Below are positions 1 to 6,546 of a DNA stretch of 9,639 bases, one piece after another; the first letter of the stretch is position 1, and every line of letters begins with the position of its first letter. The DNA lies in the NCBI RefSeq assembly GCF_002506515.1, contig NZ_DAXS01000048.1, positions 391 to 10,029 on the forward strand. The letters are read 5' to 3'. The notes under the pieces are model-generated. The model was not told the origin of the DNA. It did not search any database and was given only the letters and a program-made list of their open reading frames with translations. The position numbers were made by a program, and so were the translations under genes. Source of the stretch: Caldivirga sp. UBA161 (GTDB taxonomy: Archaea > Thermoproteota > Thermoprotei > Thermoproteales > Thermocladiaceae).

Positions 1-10
1 ATGAATAAAC

Positions 11-142
11 CTAAAGCAAGCAATTAAAACCAATCAAAATAATAAAAGCATCATTAAGTAAGCCTACAATAGGTATAGTGGGTCTCAGTGATGAAGCTAC
101 TCTATACGTAATCCCTATGAGGCCTTCATTGATTCTTATGCA
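11..142 (-). pseudogene. Short hydrophobic reading-frame remnant, possible decayed membrane protein
   Basis: On the minus strand, 43 sense codons lie between an in-frame TAA and a TAG stop at 13-11. No ATG or GTG starts the frame. The C-terminal half reads SSLRPTIPIVGLLNDAF and then continues hydrophobic (IILIGF). This faintly resembles the P-x-x-IPVxGxxDD-hydrophobic pattern of small YkvA/DUF1232-type membrane proteins, but that is pattern memory and not a search result. It lies head to head with the hyuA promoter, so a full gene would have to run into the hyuA region. It is either a gene fragment or chance. Confidence 0.15.
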
Positions 143-159
143 TTAACCTGGGCTAATCA

Positions 160-169
160 TTAAAAATAA
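160..169 (+). promoter_or_regulatory. TATA box of hyuA
   Basis: The A/T-rich element TTAAAAATAA is centred about 32 bases before the chosen ATG at 196. With the usual archaeal spacing of 24-26 bases, transcription would start near 188-190 and leave a leader of only about 6-8 bases. GGTGG sits just ahead of the ATG and may act as a weak ribosome-binding site. Confidence 0.5.
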
Positions 170-195
170 TGCCCCACCCCCATTTATGGTGGTTT

Positions 196-2160
196 ATGGT
201 GATTGTTGCTGTTGATACTGGTGGTACGTTTACGGATTTCGTGATTCTTAATGATGATGGATCAGTGAGTTCATTCAAGGTATTGAGTACGCCGAGGAAT
301 CCTGATGTGGCTGTGCTTAGTGGTTTAAGGAGGATTAATGGGCGTATTTCTGAGGTTCTTCACGCAACTACAATAGGCACTAATGCACTGCTTGGGCAGG
401 TTGGGCTTGAGTTACCTAAGGTTGCCTTATTCACCACTAGGGGTTTTAGGGATGTTATTGAGATTGGTAGGCAGAATAGGCCTAAGCTATATGACTTATT
501 CTTCGATAAGCCAAGGCCCCTAGTACCCAGGGAGCTTAGGTTTGAGGTTAATGAGAGGGTTAAGGCTAATGGTGAAGTAATTAAGGCTGTTGAACCAGGG
601 GAGATTGAGGATTATGCATTGAGGGCTAGAGCCATGGGTGCTGCCAGTGTGGCTGTAGCCTACCTACACTCCTACATTAATCCAATAAACGAGGAGGTTA
701 CAGGTAATGTGCTTAGGGGCTTCTTCAAGTATATTAGCTTATCCAGTAAGGTGGCTCCTGAGCCTAGGGAGTATGAGAGGGCATCAACCACTGTGGTTAA
801 TGCAGCCTTAATGCCAATAGTCAGCGAGTACATTAGTAAGTTAACCAATGGGCTTAGGGAATTGGGCGTGGGTGAATTCTTCATAGCCTCAAGTGCAGGT
901 GGGCTTATTGACACCAATGAGGCTGTGGAGAGGCCTGTGCAGTTGATTGAATCAGGCCCAGCCGCCGGTGCAGTGGCTGTGGCTGAATTCTCTAGGCTAA
1001 TTAACGTTAGTAGGGTTATAGGCTTCGACATGGGTGGCACCACGGCTAAGGCCTCAGCGGTAATTAACCATGAGCCTGAAGTAACCAGTGAGTATGAGGT
1101 TGGTGGTGAGGTTCACCATGGGAGGCTCATTAAGGGCTCAGGCTACCCGGTTAGGTTCCCCTTCATTGACTTAGCCGAAGTCTCATCGGGAGGGGGGACG
1201 ATTATTTGGCGTGATGAGGCTGGGGCCCTTAGGGTTGGCCCATTAAGTGCTGGGGCTGATCCAGGGCCAATATGCTACGGTAGGGGTGGTGGTGAACCAA
1301 CCTTAACTGACGCCAATGTTGTCCTCGGTAGAATTGGCGAATACCTGCTTGGTGGTGAAATGAGGATTAATAGGGATGCAGCAGTTAAGGGGTTATCTAA
1401 ACTGGGTAGCCCAGTTAACGTGGCTCTTGAAGCCATTAGGCTAGCCACCATTGAGATGGCTAGGGCCGTTAGGCTTGTAACCGTTGAGAGGGGCCTTGAC
1501 CCAAGGGAATTCACGCTAATGGCGTTTGGTGGTGCAGGCCCTCAATTTGCACCATACATAGCTGAGGAATTAGGCGTAAGTTCAATAATAATACCCCCTG
1601 AGCCAGGGGCCTTTAGTGCCCTTGGCCTATTGATGGCTGATGAGAGGTTTGAGGCTAGGGCATCATTCCCAAGCGACATTGAGGAGGGCTTTAGGAGGCT
1701 TGAGGGTGAGTTAATGAGTAGGTTACGTAGGGTTGATTACTTCCTTAGGTATGCTGACGTTAGGTATGTTGGGCAGGGCTGGGAGTTAACAATACCTGTG
1801 GGTAGGCCGGCAAGCCTAAGTGGGGTTGAGGATGCGTTTAATGATAGGCACTACGCCACATACGGCTTTAAGCTGAATAAGCCCATTGAGGTGGTTACCA
1901 TAAGGGTGTTCGCAGTGGTTAGGAGGATTAAGCCAAGGTTCAAGGCACCTAAGGCTCAGGGTGAGGCTAGGCCGAGGGGCTTTAGGAGGGTCTTCTTCGA
2001 TGATTGGGTTGAGGCGCCGGTTTACTGGCGTGGTGAAGTCCCAATGGGGCAGGTTATTGAGGGGCCTGCGGTAATTGAGGAGTATGGTTCAACCACAGTG
2101 GTGCCGCCTGGGTGGAGGCTTACTGTTGGGGGTTATGGTGAATTAACCCTAAGTAGGTAA
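196..2160 (+). CDS. hyuA: HyuA-type hydantoinase/5-oxoprolinase ATPase subunit
   Basis: This 654-residue cytoplasmic protein belongs to the hydantoinase A/oxoprolinase family, ATP-dependent enzymes that open cyclic amides such as hydantoins or 5-oxoproline, usually with a HyuB partner. The N-terminal domain has the phosphate-binding motif DTGGTFTDF (residues 7-15), a [14 protein letters not shown] stretch (about 81-93) and [15 protein letters not shown]. The central domain has ESGPAAG (252-258), a second phosphate loop FDMGGTTAK (277-285), [11 protein letters not shown] and ADPGP (354-358). A C-terminal beta-rich domain completes the usual length. The motif normally written FGGAGPxHA reads FGGAGPQFA here (444-452), so its His is Phe. 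The ATG at 196 was preferred over one at 169 because family members begin just before the DTGGT loop and 169 lies inside the TATA element. No hyuB follows, since the next gene is hisG. The substrate cannot be told from sequence. Confidence 0.9.
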   Translation: MVIVAVDTGGTFTDFVILNDDGSVSSFKVLSTPRNPDVAVLSGLRRINGRISEVLHATTIGTNALLGQVGLELPKVALFTTRGFRDVIEIGRQNRPKLYDLFFDKPRPLVPRELRFEVNERVKANGEVIKAVEPGEIEDYALRARAMGAASVAVAYLHSYINPINEEVTGNVLRGFFKYISLSSKVAPEPREYERASTTVVNAALMPIVSEYISKLTNGLRELGVGEFFIASSAGGLIDTNEAVERPVQLIESGPAAGAVAVAEFSRLINVSRVIGFDMGGTTAKASAVINHEPEVTSEYEVGGEVHHGRLIKGSGYPVRFPFIDLAEVSSGGGTIIWRDEAGALRVGPLSAGADPGPICYGRGGGEPTLTDANVVLGRIGEYLLGGEMRINRDAAVKGLSKLGSPVNVALEAIRLATIEMARAVRLVTVERGLDPREFTLMAFGGAGPQFAPYIAEELGVSSIIIPPEPGAFSALGLLMADERFEARASFPSDIEEGFRRLEGELMSRLRRVDYFLRYADVRYVGQGWELTIPVGRPASLSGVEDAFNDRHYATYGFKLNKPIEVVTIRVFAVVRRIKPRFKAPKAQGEARPRGFRRVFFDDWVEAPVYWRGEVPMGQVIEGPAVIEEYGSTTVVPPGWRLTVGGYGELTLSR

Positions 2161-2205
2161 TAGCTTATTTATAATTCAGGCTGAACTATGTGTTGATAGG
2201 CAATG

Positions 2206-2214
2206 CTTATATAC
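2206..2214 (+). promoter_or_regulatory. TATA box of the hisGABF operon
   Basis: CTTATATAC is the best TATA-like element between hyuA and hisG, centred near 2210. The predicted transcription start is therefore about 2235, which coincides with the ATG of a 7-codon ORF rather than with the hisG start at 2258. A second A/T-rich element, TTATTTATAAT at about 2166-2174, lies further upstream and would give a longer leader. Confidence 0.5.
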
Positions 2215-2234
2215 CCTCAGTAGCCGTGGGCTTA

Positions 2235-2258
2235 ATGAATAACCTCCAACATACTTAA
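2235..2258 (+). promoter_or_regulatory. Candidate 7-codon upstream ORF coupled to hisG
   Basis: The ATG at 2235 opens the peptide MNNLQHT and ends with TAA at 2256-2258, whose last base is the first base of the hisG ATG (TAATG). The ORF begins where the TATA box predicts transcription to start, so it would be read as a leaderless ORF. hisG itself has no Shine-Dalgarno-like sequence before it; the bases 2241-2247 (AACCTCC) are the complement of one. hisG may thus be translated by re-initiation after this ORF. It holds a single His codon, unlike bacterial his attenuator peptides. Confidence 0.35.
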
Positions 2259-3109
2259 TGGCAATCCCATCAAAGGGGCGGCTAGTGGAGCCGGTTATGG
2301 GCCTCCTAAATTACATTGGCATTAAGCCTCAGTCAATGGATGATAGGGCCCTTGTATTACCAACAAGCTGGCGCACATTAAGCCTAATAAGGATTAGGCC
2401 TGAGGACATACCCAGTGTTGTTGAGTCTAATTCAGCAATAATGGGTATAACCGGCCTAGACTACATTATTGAGAGTGGGGCCTCAGTTAATATTATTGAG
2501 AGGCTTGGGTTTGGTAGGGGGAGGATTGTTATTGCAGTACCCTCTGGTTCAGGGATTAATAGTGTTGATGATATTAAGGATGGCTTCAGGTTAGCCACAA
2601 AGTACGTTAACATAACTAACGCCTACTTCAGTAGGCTGGGTAAGAGGGTTAGGATTGTTAAGATTTCAGGCAGCGCTGAGGTTATGCCCCTACTTAATGT
2701 GGCTGACGGTATAGTTGACGTCATGTCCACAGGCACTACGCTTAGGCTTCACGGCCTTAAACCCATTGGCGTAATCATGGAGAGTGAAGCAGTCTTAGCT
2801 ACCCCAAGGGAATTGAATAGTGATGAGCGGGAATTCGTGGATAAATTCCTAATACTAATGAGGGGTGCATTAGCCTCAAACGGTAGGAAGCTAATCCTAA
2901 TGAATGTCCCTGAAGAGGACCTGGAGGCTGTGCTTAAGGTCCTACCAGCAATGGAGGGGCCCACCATAGCTGATGTGGCGTCAGGTAGGCCAATGAAGGA
3001 GGTTATATCCGTCGTCCCAGAGGAGTCAATACCAGACCTACTCCCCCTACTGAAGAAGGCTGGGGCTAAGGACATATTAGTGTTAAGTATTGAGAAGGTG
3101 ATACCGTGA
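2258..3109 (+). CDS. hisG: ATP phosphoribosyltransferase, long form
   Basis: HisG catalyses the first committed step of histidine synthesis, joining PRPP and ATP to give phosphoribosyl-ATP. At 283 residues it is the long form. The catalytic periplasmic-binding-like lobes contain IPSKGRL near the N-terminus (residues 3-9), the ISGSAE segment (136-141) and the PRPP loop DVMSTGTTLR (154-163). A C-terminal ACT-like domain (about 211-283, with VLPAMEGPTIADV) is the usual histidine feedback site, so no HisZ partner is needed. The start at 2258 is fixed because an in-frame stop lies at 2240-2242 and no other start lies between. The protein begins directly at MAIPSKGR, two or three residues shorter than many homologues. 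It is the first gene of hisGABF and overlaps hisA by 4 bases. Confidence 0.96.
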   Translation: MAIPSKGRLVEPVMGLLNYIGIKPQSMDDRALVLPTSWRTLSLIRIRPEDIPSVVESNSAIMGITGLDYIIESGASVNIIERLGFGRGRIVIAVPSGSGINSVDDIKDGFRLATKYVNITNAYFSRLGKRVRIVKISGSAEVMPLLNVADGIVDVMSTGTTLRLHGLKPIGVIMESEAVLATPRELNSDEREFVDKFLILMRGALASNGRKLILMNVPEEDLEAVLKVLPAMEGPTIADVASGRPMKEVISVVPEESIPDLLPLLKKAGAKDILVLSIEKVIP

Positions 3110-3792
3110 GTAGGCTAATAATACCATCAATAGACTTAAGTAATGGCCTAGTGGTTAAGAGGGTTAGGGGGGTTAAGGGTAGTGAACTCGTTAAATTAAG
3201 CCTAAGTGAGGCCCTAAGCCTAATTAAGGATTACCCATTCATCCACGTTGTTGACCTGGATGGAGCTGAGTTAGGTAAGCCAATTAACGTTAATTCAATA
3301 GCTAAAATAGGCGCAGCAGTGAATGGGAGGTGCGAAGTAGGGGGTGGGGTTAGGGTTATTGAGGATGCTGAACTACTCCTAAAATATTGCTCAAGGGTCA
3401 TACTAGGTACCGTGGCTGTTGAGAATCCGCAGCTACTAACCAGTATGATTAATAGGCTTGGCGCGGATAAAGTTGGCATATCCCTTGACTCTGATGGTGA
3501 GTGGCTAATGACTAGGGGGTGGAGGGTTAGGGCTAGGAGGATAATGGATGTGTTAAGCGGCTTACCTAGGGTTAGTGCCGTAGTTTACACTAATGTGAGC
3601 GTTGAGGGCACTGGAATGGGGCCTAGGGTTAATGGGGAGTTGGTTAAGAGGCTTAAGGATATTGGGGGTGAAGTCTACTATGCTGGTGGAGTATCAGGGT
3701 GCAGTGACGTGGAGTATCTATGGGGCCTGGGCTTTAATGGAGTCATAATAGGTTACGCACTCTACGTTAAGGGGGTGAAGTGTAATGCCTAG
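3106..3792 (+). CDS. hisA: ProFAR isomerase (phosphoribosylformimino-AICAR-ribotide isomerase)
   Basis: HisA is a (beta/alpha)8 barrel that converts ProFAR to PRFAR by an Amadori rearrangement. Catalytic Asp10 (IPSIDL) and Asp128 (ISLDSDG) match Asp8 and Asp127 of the Thermotoga enzyme, and Thr162 matches Thr164. Phosphate-binding loops are VGGGVR (78-83) and AGGVS (193-197). The usual DGTxxG after strand 5 reads EGTGMG (167-172), replacing a usually conserved Asp with Glu. At 228 residues it is slightly shorter than the common 240. The GTG start overlaps the hisG stop (GTGA) and is preceded by AGGTGAT at 3096-3102, a ribosome-binding site. It is distinguished from its paralogue HisF by the IPSID motif in place of IPCxDV and by operon order. 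Confidence 0.93.
   Translation: MSRLIIPSIDLSNGLVVKRVRGVKGSELVKLSLSEALSLIKDYPFIHVVDLDGAELGKPINVNSIAKIGAAVNGRCEVGGGVRVIEDAELLLKYCSRVILGTVAVENPQLLTSMINRLGADKVGISLDSDGEWLMTRGWRVRARRIMDVLSGLPRVSAVVYTNVSVEGTGMGPRVNGELVKRLKDIGGEVYYAGGVSGCSDVEYLWGLGFNGVIIGYALYVKGVKCNA
3771..3778 (+). promoter_or_regulatory. Ribosome-binding site of hisB
   Basis: GGGGGTGA lies inside the end of hisA, six bases before the hisB ATG. It is a good match to the archaeal anti-Shine-Dalgarno sequence and supports the start at 3785. Internal genes of this operon carry such sites, whereas the first genes of transcription units do not. Confidence 0.6.
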
Positions 3793-4363
3793 GAATGCTG
3801 TAATTGAGCGTAGGACTAAGGAAACTGAGGTTAGGGTTGAGTTAAATCTGGAACCAGGTGAGGTGAGTGTTGATACGCCCATTAAGTTCCTTAACCACAT
3901 GGTTGAGACGCTAGTATTCTACATGGGTGCCTCAGGGAGGGTTAAGGCAGTTGACTTAAGGGGCTTCGATGACCACCACGTGGTTGAGGATGTGGCCATA
4001 GTCCTTGGTTCAGCGCTGGATAAGGCGCTGGGTGATAGGGTTGGTTTAACTAGGTTTGGTTGGGCCATAGTGCCTATGGATGATGCCTTAACACTAGCCT
4101 CAGTGGACCTTGGGGGTAGGGCCTACTTCATGTTTAAGGGCTCCTTCACTAGGGAGGTGGTTGGCGACATGGCCACTGAAATGGTGCCGCACTTCATTAG
4201 GAGCCTGGCATCATCACTTAGGGCCACAATACACGTTAACGTAATGTGGGGTGAGAATAACCACCACATAGCTGAGTCAATATTCAAAGCCCTAGGCCTA
4301 GCCCTTGGGCAAGCAATACAGGTTAAGGGTGGTGGTGTACAGAGCCTTAAGGGGGTACTATGA
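3785..4363 (+). CDS. hisB: Imidazoleglycerol-phosphate dehydratase
   Basis: This 192-residue monofunctional dehydratase turns imidazoleglycerol phosphate into imidazole-acetol phosphate. It has the metal-binding histidine clusters HHVVED (residues 64-69) and NNHHIAE (158-164), the substrate-contacting MDDAL (98-102), the N-terminal RRTKET and a C-terminal VQSLKGVL in place of the common PSTKGVL. The motif usually written FLDHML reads FLNHMV (35-40), an Asp to Asn change. No HAD phosphatase domain is fused, so unlike the enterobacterial bifunctional HisB it cannot supply histidinol-phosphate phosphatase. It overlaps the end of hisA by 8 bases and the hisF start by 4 (ATGA). Confidence 0.95.
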   Translation: MPRNAVIERRTKETEVRVELNLEPGEVSVDTPIKFLNHMVETLVFYMGASGRVKAVDLRGFDDHHVVEDVAIVLGSALDKALGDRVGLTRFGWAIVPMDDALTLASVDLGGRAYFMFKGSFTREVVGDMATEMVPHFIRSLASSLRATIHVNVMWGENNHHIAESIFKALGLALGQAIQVKGGGVQSLKGVL

Positions 4364-5130
4364 CTAGGCCAATTGGCTTAGTTAGGCGCATTATACCATG
4401 CATGGATGTTGACGCCAACATTGTGGTTAAGGGAGTTAACTTCGAGGGGCTTAGGGTGATGGGCGACCCAGTGGAGTTGGCTTCAAGGTATGAGGAGGAG
4501 GGGGCTGATGAATTATTCCTATTGGACATAACAGCCACAGTGCAGGGTAGGTCAACATTCCTTGAAACGGTACGCAATGTTGCCGCAGCTGTGAGTATAC
4601 CCTTGGGCGTGGGTGGGGGTATTAGGAGTATTAATGATGCTGACTTAGCATTCAAGGCTGGGGCGGATAAGGTCAGCGTTAACACGGCCGCCGTTAAGGA
4701 TCCAAGTATTGTGGCTGAATTATCCAGGGAGTATGGTGCCCAATCCGTGGTTGTAGCCATTGATGCTAGGAGGATTAGTAATGAGTGGAGGGTATTCATA
4801 ATGGGGGGTAGGGTTGAAACACACCTCAATGCGGTTGAGTGGGCTAGGACTGTTGAGGAGCTTGGGGCTGGGGAATTACTGGTTACCAGTATTGATGCTG
4901 ATGGAACAAGGGCGGGTTATGATATTGAATTATACAGGAGGTTGGCTGACTCAGTTAATATCCCAGTAATAGCCAGTGGGGGTGCTGGGGAGCCTAGGCA
5001 CTTCCTTGAGGTTCTTAAGTACGCTGACGCTGCATTGGCGGCTAGCGTGTTCCATATGGGTATAATAAACATATTAACGTTGAAGGCCTACTTATCGGAA
5101 TCCGGCATTAGGGTGCGTACGTTAGCTTAG
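4360..5130 (+). CDS. hisF: Imidazole glycerol phosphate synthase, cyclase subunit
   Basis: HisF uses ammonia delivered by HisH to convert PRFAR into imidazoleglycerol phosphate and AICAR. This 256-residue (beta/alpha)8 barrel has catalytic Asp16 in IPCMDVD and Asp135 in VAIDA, matching Asp11 and Asp130 of the Thermotoga enzyme. It also has VVKGVNFEG (22-30), phosphate loops GVGGGI (83-88) and ASGGAG (205-210), and TSIDADGTRAGYD (176-188). The first mobile loop reads VDANIVVKG rather than the common VDxGRVVKG. The ATG overlaps the hisB stop, with GGGGGT just before it as a weak ribosome-binding site. It is the last gene of hisGABF. Its partner hisH lies on the other strand about 0.8 kb away, so the two subunits are made from different transcripts. 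Confidence 0.96.
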   Translation: MTRPIGLVRRIIPCMDVDANIVVKGVNFEGLRVMGDPVELASRYEEEGADELFLLDITATVQGRSTFLETVRNVAAAVSIPLGVGGGIRSINDADLAFKAGADKVSVNTAAVKDPSIVAELSREYGAQSVVVAIDARRISNEWRVFIMGGRVETHLNAVEWARTVEELGAGELLVTSIDADGTRAGYDIELYRRLADSVNIPVIASGGAGEPRHFLEVLKYADAALAASVFHMGIINILTLKAYLSESGIRVRTLA

Positions 5131-5513
5131 AGCTGAATCCTATTCACGTACCTGGCGTCGAAGCATGACCTAGTGCCCAGGTGGCATGCATTACCCACTT
5201 GATAAACCTTAAGCAGTAGGGCGTCACCATCGCAGTCAATCCTGAAGTCAATTAAATACTGGTAGTGGCCACTGGTCTCCCCCTTAAGCCACAGCCTCCT
5301 ACGGCTTAGGGACCAGTAGTGAACCATGCCTGTTGTTAATGTTTTAAAGACAGCCTCCTTATTCATGCTAGCCACCATTAGCACATCCTTAGTTAAGTAA
5401 TCTTGAGCCACGGCCACAATGGTTCCATCAGTATGCCTATACCAGAGTGAATCAGTAATCTTAGAAGCCTCCTCTGGGCTTAACTTAAGTACGTTAATGC
5501 CGTTAGGCAGCAT
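5127..5513 (-). CDS. hisI: Phosphoribosyl-AMP cyclohydrolase
   Basis: This 128-residue metalloenzyme opens the adenine ring of phosphoribosyl-AMP to give ProFAR. Family motifs run in order: VAQDYLTKDVLMVASMNKEA (34-53), YWSLSR (66-71), LWLKGETSG (74-82), DCDGDALL (93-100) and the zinc-binding NACHLGTRSCF (108-118), with Cys94, Cys110 and Cys117 as likely zinc ligands and Asp93, Asp95 and Asp97 as likely magnesium ligands. The almost always conserved YWSRSR has Leu at its second variable position. The enzyme is not fused to HisE, which is encoded separately at 6524-6826. The gene has its own promoter and an ATG at the predicted transcription start. Its stop (TTA at 5127-5129 on the plus strand) overlaps the hisF stop, so the two genes are convergent with no spacer. 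Confidence 0.95.
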   Translation of the reverse strand: MLPNGINVLKLSPEEASKITDSLWYRHTDGTIVAVAQDYLTKDVLMVASMNKEAVFKTLTTGMVHYWSLSRRRLWLKGETSGHYQYLIDFRIDCDGDALLLKVYQVGNACHLGTRSCFDARYVNRIQL

Positions 5514-5593
5514 TAATGAGGCTAATTAAGGGGGCTTTAAAAGATTATTAAGCATCATAGTTTACATGAGTGCTAATAATGAGGCTTAATTAA
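5514..5593. repeat. Direct repeat pair flanking the hisI promoter
   Basis: TAATGAGGCTAATTAA at 5514-5529 and TAATGAGGCTTAATTAA at 5577-5593 differ only by one inserted T and are 63 bases apart. The hisI TATA box lies between them. The first copy abuts the hisI start codon. They may be paired regulator sites or a small duplication. Confidence 0.5.
5536..5543 (-). promoter_or_regulatory. TATA box of hisI
   Basis: On the minus strand the sequence reads CTTTTAAAG, with the box centred at 5539, 26 bases before the hisI ATG at 5513. That places the predicted transcription start at the start codon, giving a leaderless mRNA. No Shine-Dalgarno sequence precedes the ATG. Confidence 0.6.
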
Positions 5594-5662
5594 TCCAACG
5601 CCTACTTAATACGCACTGAAGTGGATTTCATGTTTAATTTGGATGCTTGTGAATTCATTCTT

Positions 5663-5773
5663 CTATGAAAGCATTTCCTTAACTTCCAGGTAGAAGAACC
5701 CTAGGATTATCCAACCTAAGAAGGCGTTTACCATAACTGGCGAAATCCCCCTAAAGGAGTAAAATAATACCAC
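5663..5773 (-). CDS. Candidate 36-residue single-pass membrane peptide
   Basis: A GTG at 5773-5771 opens 36 codons ending in TAG at 5665-5663. The peptide has a short hydrophobic start, a loop with FRGISP, one clear membrane helix (VNAFLGWIILGFFYL, residues 15-29) and a charged tail EVKEMLS. An A/T-rich box lies 25-26 bases before the GTG, the same spacing seen for the his genes, so a leaderless transcript is plausible. An internal ATG at residue 14 is an alternative start. No function is recognised. It could equally be the C-terminal remnant of a larger membrane protein, since the frame stays open seven codons upstream without an ATG before reaching a TAA. Confidence 0.3.
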   Translation of the reverse strand: MVLFYSFRGISPVMVNAFLGWIILGFFYLEVKEMLS

Positions 5774-5793
5774 TATACTGATATGTTCACTTG

Positions 5794-5803
5794 GTTAATT
5801 TTT
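5794..5803 (-). promoter_or_regulatory. Possible TATA box for the small membrane ORF
   Basis: The minus strand reads AAAAATTAAC, preceded by GAG as a weak BRE-like context. It is centred 25-26 bases before the GTG at 5773. The surrounding DNA is A/T-rich, so chance occurrence is likely enough to keep confidence low. Confidence 0.3.
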
Positions 5804-5928
5804 CTCTATTTATTGGATATTTAATTCAATAAAGATATTTAGGGTTAAGTGATCTATATAATATAGTTATATGGAGATTGAAACTCTACTTAGCCTTAAG
5901 GATCCTCAACTTTAAGGGTGAAGGGAAA

Positions 5929-6546
5929 TCAACTCTTAGCTAAGTTAATTAAACCACTTAGGATGCTTAACCCTAATTTACCGCTCTTCTCAGGGTGGAA
6001 TTGGGTACCGTAGGTGGCTTTACCCTCATCGCAGAGTACGCTAAGTATTGTTGAGCCACCATACCTAGTGAACCCAATGTTTGGCGGCTCATTAATTGGG
6101 TTAACCACGGCGTAACTATGCATAAAGTAGTAGTAGCCTCCAATAACGCCTAGGTTACATTCACCATTCAGCTTAACGTAATCCCAACCAATGTGGGGTA
6201 CCCTAGGCCCCCTAATCCTATTAACCCAACCATCATACCAACCCAAGCCCCCTAACTCCCCCTCATCACTACCCTTGAACATTAACTGTAGGCCTAGGCA
6301 TATGCCTAATATTGGTGAACTACCCCTAACGCTATTCAATTCATCGGTTAACCTACTTAAGTTAACCATGGCTGAGTTAAATGAGCCAACACCAGGGAGA
6401 ATCACTGCGTCTACGCTTCTTAATTCAACGGCACTATTAATTAGCATTGGTTCAGCCCCAATCCTACGTAGGGCGTTGAAGATGCTTCCAACGTTGCCGA
6501 CGCCATAATTAACAACACCAACCTTAACCACCACCCTCACCCTCAT
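5929..6546 (-). CDS. hisH: Imidazole glycerol phosphate synthase, glutaminase subunit
   Basis: HisH is a class I glutamine amidotransferase that hydrolyses glutamine and channels ammonia into HisF. The 205-residue protein has NYGVGN (13-18), PGVGSF (51-56), the nucleophile Cys83 in GICLGLQ, PHIGWD (117-122), MHSYAV and the catalytic His184 and Glu186 in FHPEKSG. The triad is complete. The ATG at 6546 overlaps hisE by 23 bases and has GAGGAGG four bases upstream. In-frame GTG codons at 6540, 6534 and 6531 are alternatives; the last would give the more typical N-terminus, just before KVGVVNYG. It is the second gene of hisE-hisH. Confidence 0.95.
   Translation of the reverse strand: MRVRVVVKVGVVNYGVGNVGSIFNALRRIGAEPMLINSAVELRSVDAVILPGVGSFNSAMVNLSRLTDELNSVRGSSPILGICLGLQLMFKGSDEGELGGLGWYDGWVNRIRGPRVPHIGWDYVKLNGECNLGVIGGYYYFMHSYAVVNPINEPPNIGFTRYGGSTILSVLCDEGKATYGTQFHPEKSGKLGLSILSGLINLAKS

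Larger units (their letters stand above)
5514..5928. other. Intergenic region between hisI and hisH
   Basis: These 415 bases separate the hisI start from the hisH stop. They hold the hisI promoter (5536-5543), two near-identical TAATGAGGCT(T)AATTAA repeats (5514-5529 and 5577-5593), a candidate small membrane ORF (5663-5773) with its own A/T box (5794-5803), and an A/T-rich stretch at 5795-5870 containing the near-palindrome CTATATAATATAG (5854-5866). No RNA gene is recognisable. A plus-strand ORF of 12 codons (5630) and one of 14 codons (5871) are too short to support. Confidence 0.6.

Noticed and set aside
1..27. ATG AAT AAA ... TAA, which could be the end of an upstream plus-strand gene
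   Set aside because: Only eight codons are visible and nothing distinguishes a gene end from chance.
672..1043. Long open frame antisense to hyuA (and a similar one at 1275-1514)
   Set aside because: It lies wholly inside a strongly supported gene, has low-complexity Ser/Leu/Thr composition typical of antisense frames, and has no promoter or ribosome-binding site.
2241..2247. AACCTCC before hisG as a ribosome-binding site
   Set aside because: It is the complement of a Shine-Dalgarno sequence, so it cannot pair with 16S rRNA in that role.
2749..3075. Open frame antisense to the 3' half of hisG
   Set aside because: Same compositional shadow; no independent support.
4347..4829. 160-codon frame antisense to hisF
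   Set aside because: It is a mirror of the hisF codon usage with no recognisable domain. hisF has intact catalytic motifs over the same stretch.
5871..5915. 14-codon plus-strand ORF starting MEIETLL, after the A/T-rich near-palindrome at 5854-5866
   Set aside because: The A/T element is only about 11 bases from the ATG, too close to act as its TATA box, and the peptide is too short to assess.
6191..6508. 105-codon frame antisense to hisH, and 8281-8511 antisense to hisD
   Set aside because: Pro/Leu/Ser/Asn-rich shadows of genes whose catalytic residues are complete.
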